From the NCBI GenBank assembly GCA_958346935.1, contig CATVTM010000001.1, positions 51,543-115,542 of the forward strand: a stretch of DNA of 64,000 nucleotides, in the 5' to 3' direction. Shown here in pieces: positions 1 to 7,798 of this stretch. Position 1 is the first letter of the stretch, and each line of letters opens with the position of its first letter. Both the position numbers and the translations under genes were made by a program. A model generated the notes under the pieces. That model saw nothing but the letters and a program-made list of their open reading frames with translations, was not told where the DNA came from and ran no database searches. The stretch is from an uncultured Collinsella sp. Its GTDB lineage: Bacteria > Actinomycetota > Coriobacteriia > Coriobacteriales > Coriobacteriaceae.

Positions 1-55
1 CTCAGCTGCTTTACCCTGTGTCTCAAATAACCTCAGAAAGCAGAGGAACTGTACC

Positions 56-1171
56 ATGCTCAAGAAGTTTTCGGTTTCAAATTTCAAGTGCTTCGATAAG
101 CGAATTACATTTGATCTATCCGATCCCGCCAACTACTCATTTAATCAACAGGTGATTCAGGGCGGCGTTAAGGCAAAGGGCATCATATATGGTGCGAATG
201 GCAGCGGAAAGTCCAATTTCGCCCTCGCGATATTCGACATCGTTCTGCATCTGACCGACAAGGAAAAGCTGCTCAAAAAATACTTGCCATATCGGTGCCT
301 TGATTCAAAGAGTTCAATCACAGAGTTTCAATACGATTTTGTCTTCGACAATATCGACGTCGTATACCGCTACGGGAAAACCGACCCACAGACGCTTGTG
401 TACGAGAGCCTGTGCATTGATGACGTGGAGGTCTTGAGCTACAGGTTCGACGCTCAAACGGGCCATGTTGACCTGCCGGGCGCCGAGTCCCTCTCGCTTT
501 CTACCGATCTCCCCGCTGAGTCCGACAGGCTGTCGCGTGTCAAATACGTCAAGAGCAATGCAATACTGCGAGATGAGCCGTCTGCCAGGGCGTTTAGAGC
601 CTTCACCTCCTTTGTCGACAACATGCTGATGTTCTACTCACTCGACGAGCGCGGGTACCAGGGGCTTTCGGTTGGCACGGATAGCTTTACCCAGGGCATT
701 ATTCGCGAGGGGAAGATGGAGGACTTCCAAGAATTCTTGCGCCAGCAGGGAATCTCCCTGAACCTCGTATCCGTGGACGTGAATGGAGTTCCCGAGCTTT
801 ATTGCAGGTTCGAGGGCGGTACCGTTCCGTTTGCGTCGGTTGCCTCGACAGGCACCATGTCACTTGCTCTGTACTACTACTGGTATATCAAGATGAGCAA
901 GGCTTCCTTGGTCTTCATCGATGAATTCGATGCTTTTTATCACTTTGAATTGTCCCGGTCGATCGTGGAGATGCTGCGGGACCTCGAGGGTGTCCAGGTT
1001 TTCATTACGACGCACAACACGGACCTTTTGACGAACGACCTCATGCGGCCCGATGTCTATTTCATTCTCAAGGAGGGGGAGATTCGCTCGCTGGAGAAGC
1101 TAACGCCCAAGGAGCTCAGATTGGCCCATAACCTCCAGAAGATGTTTAAGGCCGGTGCTTTCGATGGCTAG
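56..1171 (+). CDS. AAA family ATPase of an ATPase/TOPRIM defence-type pair
   Basis: A 371-residue soluble P-loop ATPase of the COG1106/AAA_15 (OLD/RloA-like) class. The N-terminus starts with a strand-rich 'KKFSVSNFKCF' segment typical of SMC-like ATPases. Walker A is GANGSGKS at residues 46-53, Walker B is LVFIDEF at about 285-291, and a switch histidine lies in TTHNT at about 318-322. There is no membrane segment. The gene ends inside the start of the next gene (8-nt overlap), so the two products are translationally coupled. Known families with this layout (PARIS AriA/AriB, RloA/RloB, AbiL, Gabija-like) are anti-phage systems in which the ATPase senses and the TOPRIM partner cuts nucleic acid. 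Which family this belongs to cannot be settled by eye. An AGAGGA ribosome site precedes the ATG. Confidence 0.85.
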   Translation: MLKKFSVSNFKCFDKRITFDLSDPANYSFNQQVIQGGVKAKGIIYGANGSGKSNFALAIFDIVLHLTDKEKLLKKYLPYRCLDSKSSITEFQYDFVFDNIDVVYRYGKTDPQTLVYESLCIDDVEVLSYRFDAQTGHVDLPGAESLSLSTDLPAESDRLSRVKYVKSNAILRDEPSARAFRAFTSFVDNMLMFYSLDERGYQGLSVGTDSFTQGIIREGKMEDFQEFLRQQGISLNLVSVDVNGVPELYCRFEGGTVPFASVASTGTMSLALYYYWYIKMSKASLVFIDEFDAFYHFELSRSIVEMLRDLEGVQVFITTHNTDLLTNDLMRPDVYFILKEGEIRSLEKLTPKELRLAHNLQKMFKAGAFDG

Positions 1172-1961
1172 TCCGGTCACGCTTTTCATCGTTGAAGGGG
1201 AGTCGCGTGACCTGCGCTTTGCGGAGAAGATGAAAGAGCTTTTTCTGAAAGGGAGAGATGACCTGAGGGTGATCTGTCTGCCAGCGGCGCAGAACATCTA
1301 CATGCTCTACGAACGGCTTGCAGAGGAGGACTTCGATCTGGATGTTGTGGAGGTGCTAAGAGAAACGGTGCCTTCCGCTGCAAAATGTCTAGAGGGCGTG
1401 GAGCGGGATTCTGTTGACGAGGTCTTTCTCTTCTTTGACTACGACTCCCATCAAAACAATGCGCCTGGATGCGAGTCCGATGCCCTTGTGGAGGCAATGC
1501 TCCTCGCATTCGATAACGAGCACGAGAGCGGAAAGCTCTATATAAGCTACCCGATGGTCGAGGCGCTGTACGATTATCGCGCGGGGCAGTGCCAGGCGCA
1601 TTCAGGCTGTTTTGTTGACAACTCGGAAATCGCTCAATATAAAAAGATGTCGGGAGAGGGAAACGTTAACGTGGGGAAGCACATGGAGCTTCCCCAATGG
1701 AAAGATGCAATCGCTGCCTTCGTATTGAGATGCAAGTGCCTGCTCGATCTCGATGAAGTTTCATTTGGGACATATCGAGAGCTGGTTACGGTCGATGCGA
1801 TTTTCCGCGAGGAGAAAAGAATGCGGAGCGAGGACGGTTCGGTGTTTGTGCTGTCGGCTTTTCCAGAGTTTCTACTCGACTACTTTGACGATAAGTTCTT
1901 TAATTCCATGGCCCCGATGCGCCACCTTAAGTTCGATGATTGCCCTCGAGAAAAAGGATGA
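1164..1961 (+). CDS. TOPRIM-domain partner protein, putative nuclease effector
   Basis: A 265-residue protein if started at ATG 1164, which overlaps the ATPase stop codon as ATGGCTAG. A GTG at 1155 is an alternative start. The N-terminus reads TLFIVEGESRD with the TOPRIM glutamate at residue 11, and a DxD motif follows in FLFFDYDSH (Asp92 and Asp94). This spacing fits a TOPRIM fold as in OLD, RloB and AriB effectors. Further down is KLYISYPMVEAL (about residue 125-140), which I recall from uncharacterised partners of COG1106 ATPases. No DNA-binding domain or membrane segment is visible. Role inferred: metal-dependent nuclease or tRNase activated through the ATPase. The function is an inference from motif and gene order, not a demonstrated activity. 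Confidence 0.7.
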   Translation: MASPVTLFIVEGESRDLRFAEKMKELFLKGRDDLRVICLPAAQNIYMLYERLAEEDFDLDVVEVLRETVPSAAKCLEGVERDSVDEVFLFFDYDSHQNNAPGCESDALVEAMLLAFDNEHESGKLYISYPMVEALYDYRAGQCQAHSGCFVDNSEIAQYKKMSGEGNVNVGKHMELPQWKDAIAAFVLRCKCLLDLDEVSFGTYRELVTVDAIFREEKRMRSEDGSVFVLSAFPEFLLDYFDDKFFNSMAPMRHLKFDDCPREKG

Positions 1962-2091
1962 GGCGCAATTAATCTCGCGGGCACAGGTTCTCCTGCCTAA
2001 ATCGTGAACTCGGCATAAGAGCCCCAACTCGCCCGTTAGCCAATTGCTCTTGACCAGAAGGCAAAGTGGACAATTGCCTCAGGACACATCA

Positions 2092-3417
2092 TTACGCCAA
2101 TTCGTATCGCAAGGTGCGGCCTCCGCCGTGTCTTGCGATTTGCCCCTTATCCACCATCTCTTTCAATATGCGGCCGGCCGTGGACTGGCCGATCCCGAGC
2201 AACGTCTGCGCTTCCTTTCGGGTGATTGAGGGGTGCTCTGCCAAGAACCGCAGGATCTCGTCCTCTCGGGAATAGGAAGCAGCGGGCGCCTCCTTGCTGT
2301 TTGCCGTGGGCGTTTCCGCTGCCGTTGCTGCGAAGTTCGTGTTGGGCAGGACGATTTTGAATGCGTTGTTCGTGGCCATGATTTGCGGCTGAGAGGCCGC
2401 ACCCGCGTAGGCCCCCATGATCTTCCTCATCCCCGTGCCGCATGCCTCGATGAGCTGTAGGCGGTAGAAGACGTTGGCGAGATGCGGGTTCCGGCAGGCG
2501 GAGACGCCCATCATCAAATCCTCCAGCTCAAAGCCGGGCAGAAGGCCGCCGACTGACACGAACTCGATCCTGTCGTCGTAGACGCTGATCAGCGTGCTGG
2601 TGCGGAAGGAGTAGTCCCTGTGCACGATCGAGTTCAGCAAGGCCTCGCGCACGGCGACCTCCGGGTAGTCCCGGGTGTCGACGCGCAGCAGCTTTTGGTA
2701 AGTGGCATGGGTCTGGTTGTGGAAGTCGATGTAGTCGTAGACCTCGTCGAGCTGCTGCATGAGGGACCCGGAGAACTCCCGGCGATCATTGAACACACTC
2801 GGGTCCGTCTCCTCGAAAACGGCCGCTTTTACGGTATGCGGGCACTGGTCGGACAGGAGCAGGCCGAGGTTTGTGTAGAGACCGTCCGATGAGGTTATAT
2901 TCAGGGCCTGCATCTGCGGCGCGCCGAAGGGGATCTTTCGTGTCTCGAATTCCCCTTTCGTCGACTCGAAGGTGAGCGCTTGGTCGAGGGAGCGCATGTC
3001 CTCAAAGCTGTCGCCGTCAGTCTCTTTGATCATCTGCCGGATGGCAGCATCGGTCGCCGGGACGGAGGAGTACCCCTGCCGCACGTAGACACCCTCGGGG
3101 CGCAGGCCCTTCTTCGCTAGGTAGTAGGGGCGGTTCGTGCCGCGCTGGACCTTGACGGCCACGACCGCCTTCCCGTCGCAGTCGAGCGTTTTATAGCTGA
3201 CAAACATGGTGACGTCTGGCTTCACGGCGTCTCTCACCATGTTGGAGACCTGCAGGGCGCACGCATCCGCGTCCTCGACGCCCGGCACGGCGCCGTCGTC
3301 GGCGACGCCAACGTAGACCGTGCCGCCGCCGCAGTTCGCAAATGCGACGATCTCCTTCTTGATGCCGTTCTGCGCAATGGCCTTCAGCTCGATTGTCTCT
3401 GTTTCCTGGAATTTCAT
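2092..3417 (-). CDS. AlbA_2/COG2865-type ATP-binding transcriptional regulator
   Basis: A 441-residue protein. The N-terminal ~130 residues carry the Schlafen/AlbA_2 pattern: 'ETIELKAI', then EIVAFANCGGGTVYVGV with its glycine-rich turn. The middle part contains 'PEVAVREALLNSIVHRDY' and 'IEFVSVGGLLPG', the HATPase_c_4 region of COG2865. The C-terminus is a winged helix-turn-helix (about residues 385-441, 'ITRKEAQTLLGIGQSTA'). This full domain order matches the putative regulators annotated as COG2865. It converges on the ATPase/TOPRIM pair with 130 nt between stops. A perfect 22-bp inverted repeat lies 32 nt upstream of its start codon and is the obvious candidate operator, suggesting autoregulation. 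Confidence 0.8.
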   Translation of the reverse strand: MKFQETETIELKAIAQNGIKKEIVAFANCGGGTVYVGVADDGAVPGVEDADACALQVSNMVRDAVKPDVTMFVSYKTLDCDGKAVVAVKVQRGTNRPYYLAKKGLRPEGVYVRQGYSSVPATDAAIRQMIKETDGDSFEDMRSLDQALTFESTKGEFETRKIPFGAPQMQALNITSSDGLYTNLGLLLSDQCPHTVKAAVFEETDPSVFNDRREFSGSLMQQLDEVYDYIDFHNQTHATYQKLLRVDTRDYPEVAVREALLNSIVHRDYSFRTSTLISVYDDRIEFVSVGGLLPGFELEDLMMGVSACRNPHLANVFYRLQLIEACGTGMRKIMGAYAGAASQPQIMATNNAFKIVLPNTNFAATAAETPTANSKEAPAASYSREDEILRFLAEHPSITRKEAQTLLGIGQSTAGRILKEMVDKGQIARHGGGRTLRYELA

Positions 3418-3448
3418 GCTGTCCGCCTTCCGATTCTATTCTGCCCAT

Positions 3449-3495
3449 ATTCTAACCATTTTGCTAACCATGGTGGTTAGCAAAATGGTTAGAAT
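3449..3495. promoter_or_regulatory. 22-bp perfect inverted repeat, four-heptamer candidate operator
   Basis: The arms 3449-3470 and 3474-3495 are perfect reverse complements with a 3-nt centre (TGG). Each arm holds two copies of CTAACCA spaced 12 nt start to start, so the whole element shows four heptamers in a mirror arrangement. It sits directly upstream of the reverse-strand COG2865 regulator. The right arm abuts the TAA stop of a remnant reading frame. There is no T-run, so a terminator is unlikely. A tetrameric or two-dimer operator is the simplest reading. Confidence 0.6.
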
Positions 3496-3674
3496 TATGC
3501 TTCCCAAAGCAGAGGCGCACCGCCCTTTTCAAGCAATGAAACAGCAGGTAGAGACTTTGTCGATTTGAGGTGCTCGCGCATAAGCTTAGGCTCAATTGTG
3601 CTGTGCTCCTCAAGGAGACGCCGCCCGTATAGAATCAAACCATCCGCACGCCAGCTATCAATTGGATTGGACGC
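3495..3674 (-). pseudogene. 3' remnant of an unrecognised reverse-strand gene
   Basis: About 60 codons on the reverse strand read like genuine protein ('NPIDSWRADGLILYGRRLL', then 'LPAVSLLEKGGAPLLWEA' before a TAA stop). Codon choice (many ATT, CTA, TTG, AGC) is less GC-biased than in the housekeeping genes. The frame stays open further upstream, but there it is antisense to the DUF3825 gene and has no protein-like character. It therefore looks like a 3' fragment cut off at about position 3675. I do not recognise the family. Confidence 0.4.
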
Positions 3675-3677
3675 CAC

Positions 3678-4466
3678 ATGGAGATCCCCGGCACCCTGTG
3701 CAGCAATGTCTACGACTTTGCGTTTTGCCCCGAGCCCAGCTACGACCGGCTGGTAGACCTCGCCGATCCCGAGGACTGGGGCCCCAGCAACCGCATCCTC
3801 AAAAACTACCTGTCGTTCTCGTTTAGCCGCGCGGTATTTCTGACCGAGCGCGACGTGAACCAGACCGCGCCGTCCAACCTGCCGCTGGTGTTCGACGACG
3901 ACCGTTGCCTGTTCAACACCGGCCTGTACACGCGCCGCTACGAGACCATCTACGGCCTGTTTGAGCCCAACACCAAACCCGACGCACACCAACGCTGGTT
4001 TTTGAAGGGCTTCTTTAGGGAAAGCGACCCCATGCTGGTCTCGTTTGAGTACCTGCCGTGCCGTGTCCGCTTTGCCGAGGACCCCTCCGAGCTGGTCTTT
4101 GACTACCGCTTGCCAATCCGCTCCAACATCGACCACATCCTGGGCGACGAGGAAAACCTCACGCGCATCCCCGCCAGTCTGATGGGGGAGGGAAACTCGC
4201 TGCTACTGCGCCGCGCCTTTGAGGGCGCCGTCGTCGAGGCCGCCCGCCGCGCCGCCGCCAACTACACGCTCGCCGTGCCACAGTTCTACGGTGGACGGAT
4301 TCAACTGCTTCTGCCGCTGTGCCTGACCGGCGACAAGCCCGAGCTGGCGCTGACAATCCAACGCGAGGGCGGATTCTACGCCGCGCGCACCTGCCTCACG
4401 CTCGAGATGGCCTACAACAACGCGCGTCTTATCTGCCGCCCCGAGACCTCGTGGATAAGGCGGTAA
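3678..4466 (+). CDS. DUF3825 domain-containing protein
   Basis: A 262-residue protein whose whole length matches the DUF3825 pattern: a 'VYDFAFCPEP' opening, 'CLFNTGLYTRRYETIYGLF' in the first third, then 'FDYRLPIRSNIDHILGDE' and a C-terminal helical part with 'LLLPLCLTGDKPELAL'. DUF3825 is often found C-terminal to OST-HTH/LOTUS or other nucleic-acid-binding modules. No such module is present here. No clear ribosome site precedes the ATG. The upstream frame is open back to 3633 but not recognisable, and it abuts a reverse-strand gene fragment, so the gene may have lost its original 5' end. Function unknown; RNA-linked roles proposed for the domain are only suggestive. Confidence 0.7.
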   Translation: MEIPGTLCSNVYDFAFCPEPSYDRLVDLADPEDWGPSNRILKNYLSFSFSRAVFLTERDVNQTAPSNLPLVFDDDRCLFNTGLYTRRYETIYGLFEPNTKPDAHQRWFLKGFFRESDPMLVSFEYLPCRVRFAEDPSELVFDYRLPIRSNIDHILGDEENLTRIPASLMGEGNSLLLRRAFEGAVVEAARRAAANYTLAVPQFYGGRIQLLLPLCLTGDKPELALTIQREGGFYAARTCLTLEMAYNNARLICRPETSWIRR

Positions 4467-4604
4467 AGGCTCCTTGAGCTGCGGGTTTGCTGTTAATCTG
4501 GACCGCGCCAGAGCAGCCAGCGCCCACGAATTTAAAATCGAGGGGAAAAAGTTCTTGGTAAACCACGCGCGGCTATGATAGTATCTCTTTTGCCGAAAGG
4601 CGAC

Positions 4605-4679
4605 GGGCGATTGGCTCAGGGGTAGAGCATATCCTTCACACGGATGGGGTCACAAGTTCGAATCTTGTATCGCCCACCA
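4605..4679 (+). tRNA. tRNA-Val (anticodon CAC)
   Basis: The acceptor stem GGGCGAT pairs with ATCGCCC and the discriminator is A4676. The CCA end is encoded (4677-4679). The anticodon stem TATCC/GGATG encloses the loop TTCACAC, giving anticodon CAC for GUG codons. T-arm is ACAAG-TTCGAAT-CTTGT. A TATGAT/GATAGT-like -10 lies at 4574-4582. Confidence 0.95.
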
Positions 4680-4690
4680 TCAAAAGTGCA

Positions 4691-4720
4691 GGTCAGAGGT
4701 ATTAAGCCTCTGGCCTTTTT
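4691..4720 (+). terminator. Rho-independent terminator after tRNA-Val
   Basis: A 9-bp stem (GGTCAGAGG with CCTCTGGCC, one G-T pair) with an intervening loop is followed directly by a T-run at 4716-4720. It starts 11 nt after the tRNA 3' end. Confidence 0.8.
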
Positions 4721-5010
4721 GTTTTTGCCACCAAGGGTGACACCAAAAGTGACACCAAATTTTGCAACTTTATTAAAATGGGGCCTCCTTTTTTATTGAA
4801 TATGACCCCTTCACAATTCCTACAAATGTATAAAATCACCTAACTAAAAGTTTTGTACCTCGGGTCTCATAGACTAAATGTAACTATGGTTTACGTTTTT
4901 AATGCAAGCGTGTATAAGTGTTTCAAACTGTTGCAGAGGTGTAACACTTTGCGGCTTTATTAGCTCTTGGCTATTAGTAGATTTGTAACCTCATCTCATA
5001 CCGTCGCGGA
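4721..5010. other. Gene-free AT-rich stretch beside tRNA-Val
   Basis: About 290 nt with much lower GC than the flanking sequence and no credible reading frame. It opens with two copies of GTGACACCAAA (4737-4747 and 4749-4759). Because it lies just downstream of a tRNA gene, it may be the scar of an excised or decayed integrative element, but no integrase or second attachment site was found. Confidence 0.4.
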
Positions 5011-5030
5011 AAGTTTTTCCAAAATTGTCC

Positions 5031-5059
5031 TTGCATCGCCGCCGGTGTTCCCGTATAGT
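5031..5059 (+). promoter_or_regulatory. Sigma-70-type promoter of tRNA-Ala copy 1
   Basis: TTGCAT (-35, 5031-5036), a 17-nt spacer, then TATAGT (-10, 5054-5059). The tRNA begins 12 nt after the -10. Confidence 0.75.
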
Positions 5060-5071
5060 ACTTCTTCGCAC

Positions 5072-5144
5072 GGGGGCGTAGCTCAGCTGGGAGAGCGCTT
5101 GACTGGCAGTCAAGAGGTCAGGGGTTCGATCCCCCTCGTCTCCA
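5072..5144 (+). tRNA. tRNA-Ala (anticodon GGC), copy 1
   Basis: The acceptor GGGGGCG pairs with CGTCTCC through two G-U pairs, with discriminator A5144. CCA is not encoded (ACCC follows). Anticodon stem CTTGA/TCAAG with loop CTGGCAG gives GGC. Identical in sequence to the copy at 5617. Confidence 0.95.
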
Positions 5145-5160
5145 CCCGAGCATTGAAGAA

Positions 5161-5188
5161 GGCTCCAACGCAAGTTGGGGCCTTTTTT
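5161..5188 (+). terminator. Terminator of tRNA-Ala copy 1
   Basis: Stem GGCTCCAAC/GTTGGGGCC (one mismatch or wobble) with a GCAA loop, followed by six T at 5183-5188. Confidence 0.8.
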
Positions 5189-5259
5189 CATATAGGAACA
5201 CAATTTAAGCTATATAAAAGAAAGAAGGCCAGAGATGGTGTCTGACCTTTTGGAAATTC

Positions 5260-5335
5260 TGGTGGGCCCTCCGGGATTCGAACCCAGAACCCAGGGATTA
5301 TGAGTCCCCTGCGCTAACCGTTGCGCCAAGAGCCC
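5260..5335 (-). tRNA. tRNA with CAU anticodon (Met or Ile2)
   Basis: On the reverse strand, acceptor GGGCTCT pairs with AGGGCCC, the discriminator is A and CCA is encoded. Anticodon stem GGGGA/TCCCT encloses CTCATAA, anticodon CAT. The CTCATAA loop is seen in both elongator tRNA-Met and lysidine-modified tRNA-Ile2; sequence alone does not separate them here. It lies antisense between two direct tRNA-Ala cassettes. Confidence 0.9.
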
Positions 5336-5402
5336 TTGTAGTTAGTGGCTGCGATAGTAATGGCGGCTATCCATTTGCATTAGTTTCTCACCACGAGGAA
5401 GA

Positions 5403-5431
5403 ATACTACCATGCACGCGATGGTCGTTCAA
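5403..5431 (-). promoter_or_regulatory. Promoter of the CAU tRNA
   Basis: Reverse strand: TTGAAC (-35, 5426-5431), a 17-nt spacer, TAGTAT (-10, 5403-5408). The tRNA 5' end lies about 67 nt downstream, so a 5' leader is expected. Confidence 0.5.
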
Positions 5432-5435
5432 CGCA

Positions 5436-5479
5436 CGATCTTGTCGACCAGGAGAATCAGGCGTTCGCCTTTGTCCTTG
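5436..5479 (-). repeat. Inverted partial copy of the ABC-F gene leader
   Basis: On the reverse strand this 44-nt segment matches 5746-5789, the ribosome-site and first-codon region of the ABC-F gene, at 37 of 44 positions, including an exact 19-nt run (5436-5454 against 5771-5789). The frame here ends LLVDKIVR-stop. It indicates an inverted duplication or rearrangement around the tRNA cassettes. Confidence 0.7.
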
Positions 5480-5575
5480 CAGTCGATAGGAGGCCGTCTT
5501 GCCCGCTTCCGGGCGCCCCGAGCGGCTGCCGGGCACCGCCACACCGCCCCCGCAGAAGTTTTTCCAAAATTGCCC

Positions 5576-5604
5576 TTGCATCGCCGGGGGAGTTCCCGTA
5601 TAGT
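5576..5604 (+). promoter_or_regulatory. Sigma-70-type promoter of tRNA-Ala copy 2
   Basis: TTGCAT at 5576-5581, 17-nt spacer, TATAGT at 5599-5604; same geometry as copy 1 with three changes in the spacer. Confidence 0.75.
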
Positions 5605-5616
5605 ACTTCTTCGCAC

Positions 5617-5689
5617 GGGGGCGTAGCTCAGCTGGGAGAGCGCTTGACTGGCAGTCAAGAGGTCAGGGGTTCGATCCCCCTCGTCTCCA
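5617..5689 (+). tRNA. tRNA-Ala (anticodon GGC), copy 2
   Basis: Identical to the tRNA at 5072-5144: loop CTGGCAG, anticodon GGC, no encoded CCA. Confidence 0.95.
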
Positions 5690-5705
5690 CCCGAGCATTG
5701 AATGA

Positions 5706-5733
5706 GGCTCCAACGCAAGTTGGGGCCTTTTTT
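5706..5733 (+). terminator. Terminator of tRNA-Ala copy 2
   Basis: Same GGCTCCAAC/GTTGGGGCC hairpin and six-T tail as copy 1. It separates the tRNA from the ABC-F gene that starts at 5765. Confidence 0.8.
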
Positions 5734-5764
5734 CATATAGGAACACAAGGTCAAAGGCGGCACC

Positions 5765-7798
5765 ATGATCCTCCTGGTCGACAAGATCGAAAAAAGCTTC
5801 GGCGCGCGCGTCCTCTTTAGCGGCGCGTCCTTCCAGATCAACCCCGGCGAGCGCTTTGCGCTCGTGGGACCCAACGGCGCCGGCAAAACCACCATGCTTA
5901 AAATCATCATGGGCATCGACAGCCCCGATGCCGGCCAGGTCCAGTACGCCAAGGACTGCCAGGTGGGCTACCTAGAGCAGGAAACCAACCTTGAGCAAAA
6001 GGACACCACCATCCTTGCCGAGGTCATGGCCGCTGCCAAGGAAATCCACCGCATGGGCGAGCGCGCCAACGAGCTGCAGGCCCAGATCACCGAGCTCTCC
6101 GAACAGGGGAAGGACGTCGACGCACTCCTTAACGAGTATGGCCAGGTCCAGGACCGCTTTGAGCACCTGGGCGGCTACGAGCTCGAGAGCAACGCCCGTA
6201 AGATCCTATCCGGTCTGGGCTTTAAGGTCACCGACTTTGAGCGCCCGTGCTCCGAGTTCTCGGGCGGCTGGCAGATGCGCATCGCGCTCGCCAAGCTCTT
6301 CCTGCGCCACCCCGACCTGCTGCTGCTGGACGAGCCCACCAACCACTTGGACCTCGAGAGCGTCCAGTGGCTGCGCGGCTTTATCGCCAACTACGACGGC
6401 GCCGTCCTCATCGTCAGCCACGACCGCGCCTTCATGGACGCTTGCGTCGACCACGTCGCCGCGCTCGAGAACCGTCGCGTGACCACCTACACCGGCAACT
6501 ACAGCAGCTACCTCAAACAGCGCGAGGACAACCTGGAGCAGATGCGCGCCAAGCGTGCCGCCCAGGAGCGCGACATCGCCCATATGCAGGTCTTTGTCGA
6601 CAAGTTCCGCTACAAGCCCACCAAGGCCGCCCAGGCCCAGGAGCGCATCCGCAAGATCGAGCAGATCAAAAAGGAGCTCGTCATCCTGCCCGAGGGCCAC
6701 AAGCACATCGACTTTAAGTTCCCCGATCCGCCGCGCTCCGGCGACATGGTCGTGGGGCTCGAGGGCGTCTCCAAGTCCTACGGCGAAAAGCACATCTACA
6801 GCGACATCGACCTCAAGCTCTACCGCGGCGAGCACGTGGCACTCGTCGGCCCCAACGGCGCCGGCAAGTCCACGCTCATGAAGATTATCGCCGGCCTGGA
6901 GCCGCCCACCACCGGAACCCGGGACCTGGGCACCAACGTAGGTGTGGCCTACTATGCCCAACACGCGCTTGAAGGTATGACCGAGTCCAACACCGTCCTG
7001 CAAGAGATCGACACCGTCACGCCCAAGTGGACCGTGCCGCAGCAGCGCAGCCTGCTGGGCGCCTTCCTGTTTAGCGACAACGATTCCATCGAGAAGCAGG
7101 TTCGCGTCCTCTCCGGAGGCGAAAAGGCGCGTCTGGCCCTGGCCAAGATGCTCGTGGCCCCCGAAGCGCTCCTGTGCCTGGACGAGCCCACCAACCACCT
7201 AGACATCGACTCGGTGGACATGCTCGAGAACGCCCTGCAAAACTTCCCCGGCACCATCGTGCTGATCAGCCACGACGAACACCTGGTGCGCGCCGTGGCC
7301 AACCGCGTGATCGACATCCGCGATGGCAAGGTCACGGTCTATGACGGCGACTACGACTACTACCTCTACAAGCGCGAGGACCTCGCAGCCCGTGCCGCCG
7401 CCGAGACGGCAGGGGAGAGCACACCTGTCGCAGGGAAGTCCACCAAGGCCAGCGCCGCCCAGGCTGACACCCCCGTCGCCGCCCCCAAGCCTGCCGAGGG
7501 CAAAAAGACCAAGGAGCAAAAGCGCGCCGAGGCCCAAGCCCGCGCTGCGCTCAACAAAAAGCTCAAGGGCGTGCGTAACCAGCTTAAGAAGATCGAGTCG
7601 GAGCTCGACAAAAAGCGCGCCCGCTATGACGAGCTTATGGAATTGATGGCAAGCGAAGAGCTTTATGCCGATCAAGACAAGTTCAACGCCGCGCTGGGGG
7701 AATATAACGGCCTTAAGCAAGAGCTACCCAAGCTCGAGGACGAATGGCTGGAGCTTTCCACCCAGATCGAAGAGGAGACCGCGCGTGAACTCTCGTAA
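5765..7798 (+). CDS. ABC-F family ATP-binding protein (Uup/YdiF-like)
   Basis: 677 residues with two ABC cassettes and no membrane segment, the hallmark of ABC-F proteins that act on the ribosome. Cassette 1 has GPNGAGKTT, signature FSGGW and Walker [13 protein letters not shown]. Cassette 2 has [17 protein letters not shown] and [12 protein letters not shown]. The inter-cassette linker (about residues 240-320) is the charged P-site tRNA interaction motif. The C-terminal ~90 residues are an Ala/Lys-rich linker plus a predicted antiparallel coiled coil, as in Uup and YdiF, which favours a housekeeping translation factor over an antibiotic-resistance type. The next gene starts within its last codons. 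Confidence 0.9.
   Translation: MILLVDKIEKSFGARVLFSGASFQINPGERFALVGPNGAGKTTMLKIIMGIDSPDAGQVQYAKDCQVGYLEQETNLEQKDTTILAEVMAAAKEIHRMGERANELQAQITELSEQGKDVDALLNEYGQVQDRFEHLGGYELESNARKILSGLGFKVTDFERPCSEFSGGWQMRIALAKLFLRHPDLLLLDEPTNHLDLESVQWLRGFIANYDGAVLIVSHDRAFMDACVDHVAALENRRVTTYTGNYSSYLKQREDNLEQMRAKRAAQERDIAHMQVFVDKFRYKPTKAAQAQERIRKIEQIKKELVILPEGHKHIDFKFPDPPRSGDMVVGLEGVSKSYGEKHIYSDIDLKLYRGEHVALVGPNGAGKSTLMKIIAGLEPPTTGTRDLGTNVGVAYYAQHALEGMTESNTVLQEIDTVTPKWTVPQQRSLLGAFLFSDNDSIEKQVRVLSGGEKARLALAKMLVAPEALLCLDEPTNHLDIDSVDMLENALQNFPGTIVLISHDEHLVRAVANRVIDIRDGKVTVYDGDYDYYLYKREDLAARAAAETAGESTPVAGKSTKASAAQADTPVAAPKPAEGKKTKEQKRAEAQARAALNKKLKGVRNQLKKIESELDKKRARYDELMELMASEELYADQDKFNAALGEYNGLKQELPKLEDEWLELSTQIEEETARELS

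Larger units (their letters stand above)
5011..5203 (+). repeat. tRNA-Ala cassette repeat, copy 1
   Basis: 193 bp containing promoter, tRNA-Ala(GGC) and terminator. It matches copy 2 at 5556-5748 with about six mismatches, in the promoter spacer and just after the tRNA. Direct orientation, 545 nt apart. Confidence 0.9.
5556..5748 (+). repeat. tRNA-Ala cassette repeat, copy 2
   Basis: Second direct copy of the 193-bp promoter-tRNA-terminator cassette. It runs to 8 nt before the ABC-F ribosome-binding region. Sequence divergence from copy 1 is confined to the promoter spacer and the first bases after the tRNA. Confidence 0.9.

Noticed and set aside
3495..4136. A 213-codon reverse open frame opposite DUF3825
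   Set aside because: Only its last ~60 codons look like protein; the rest is antisense to a recognisable DUF3825 gene. Kept as a short remnant.
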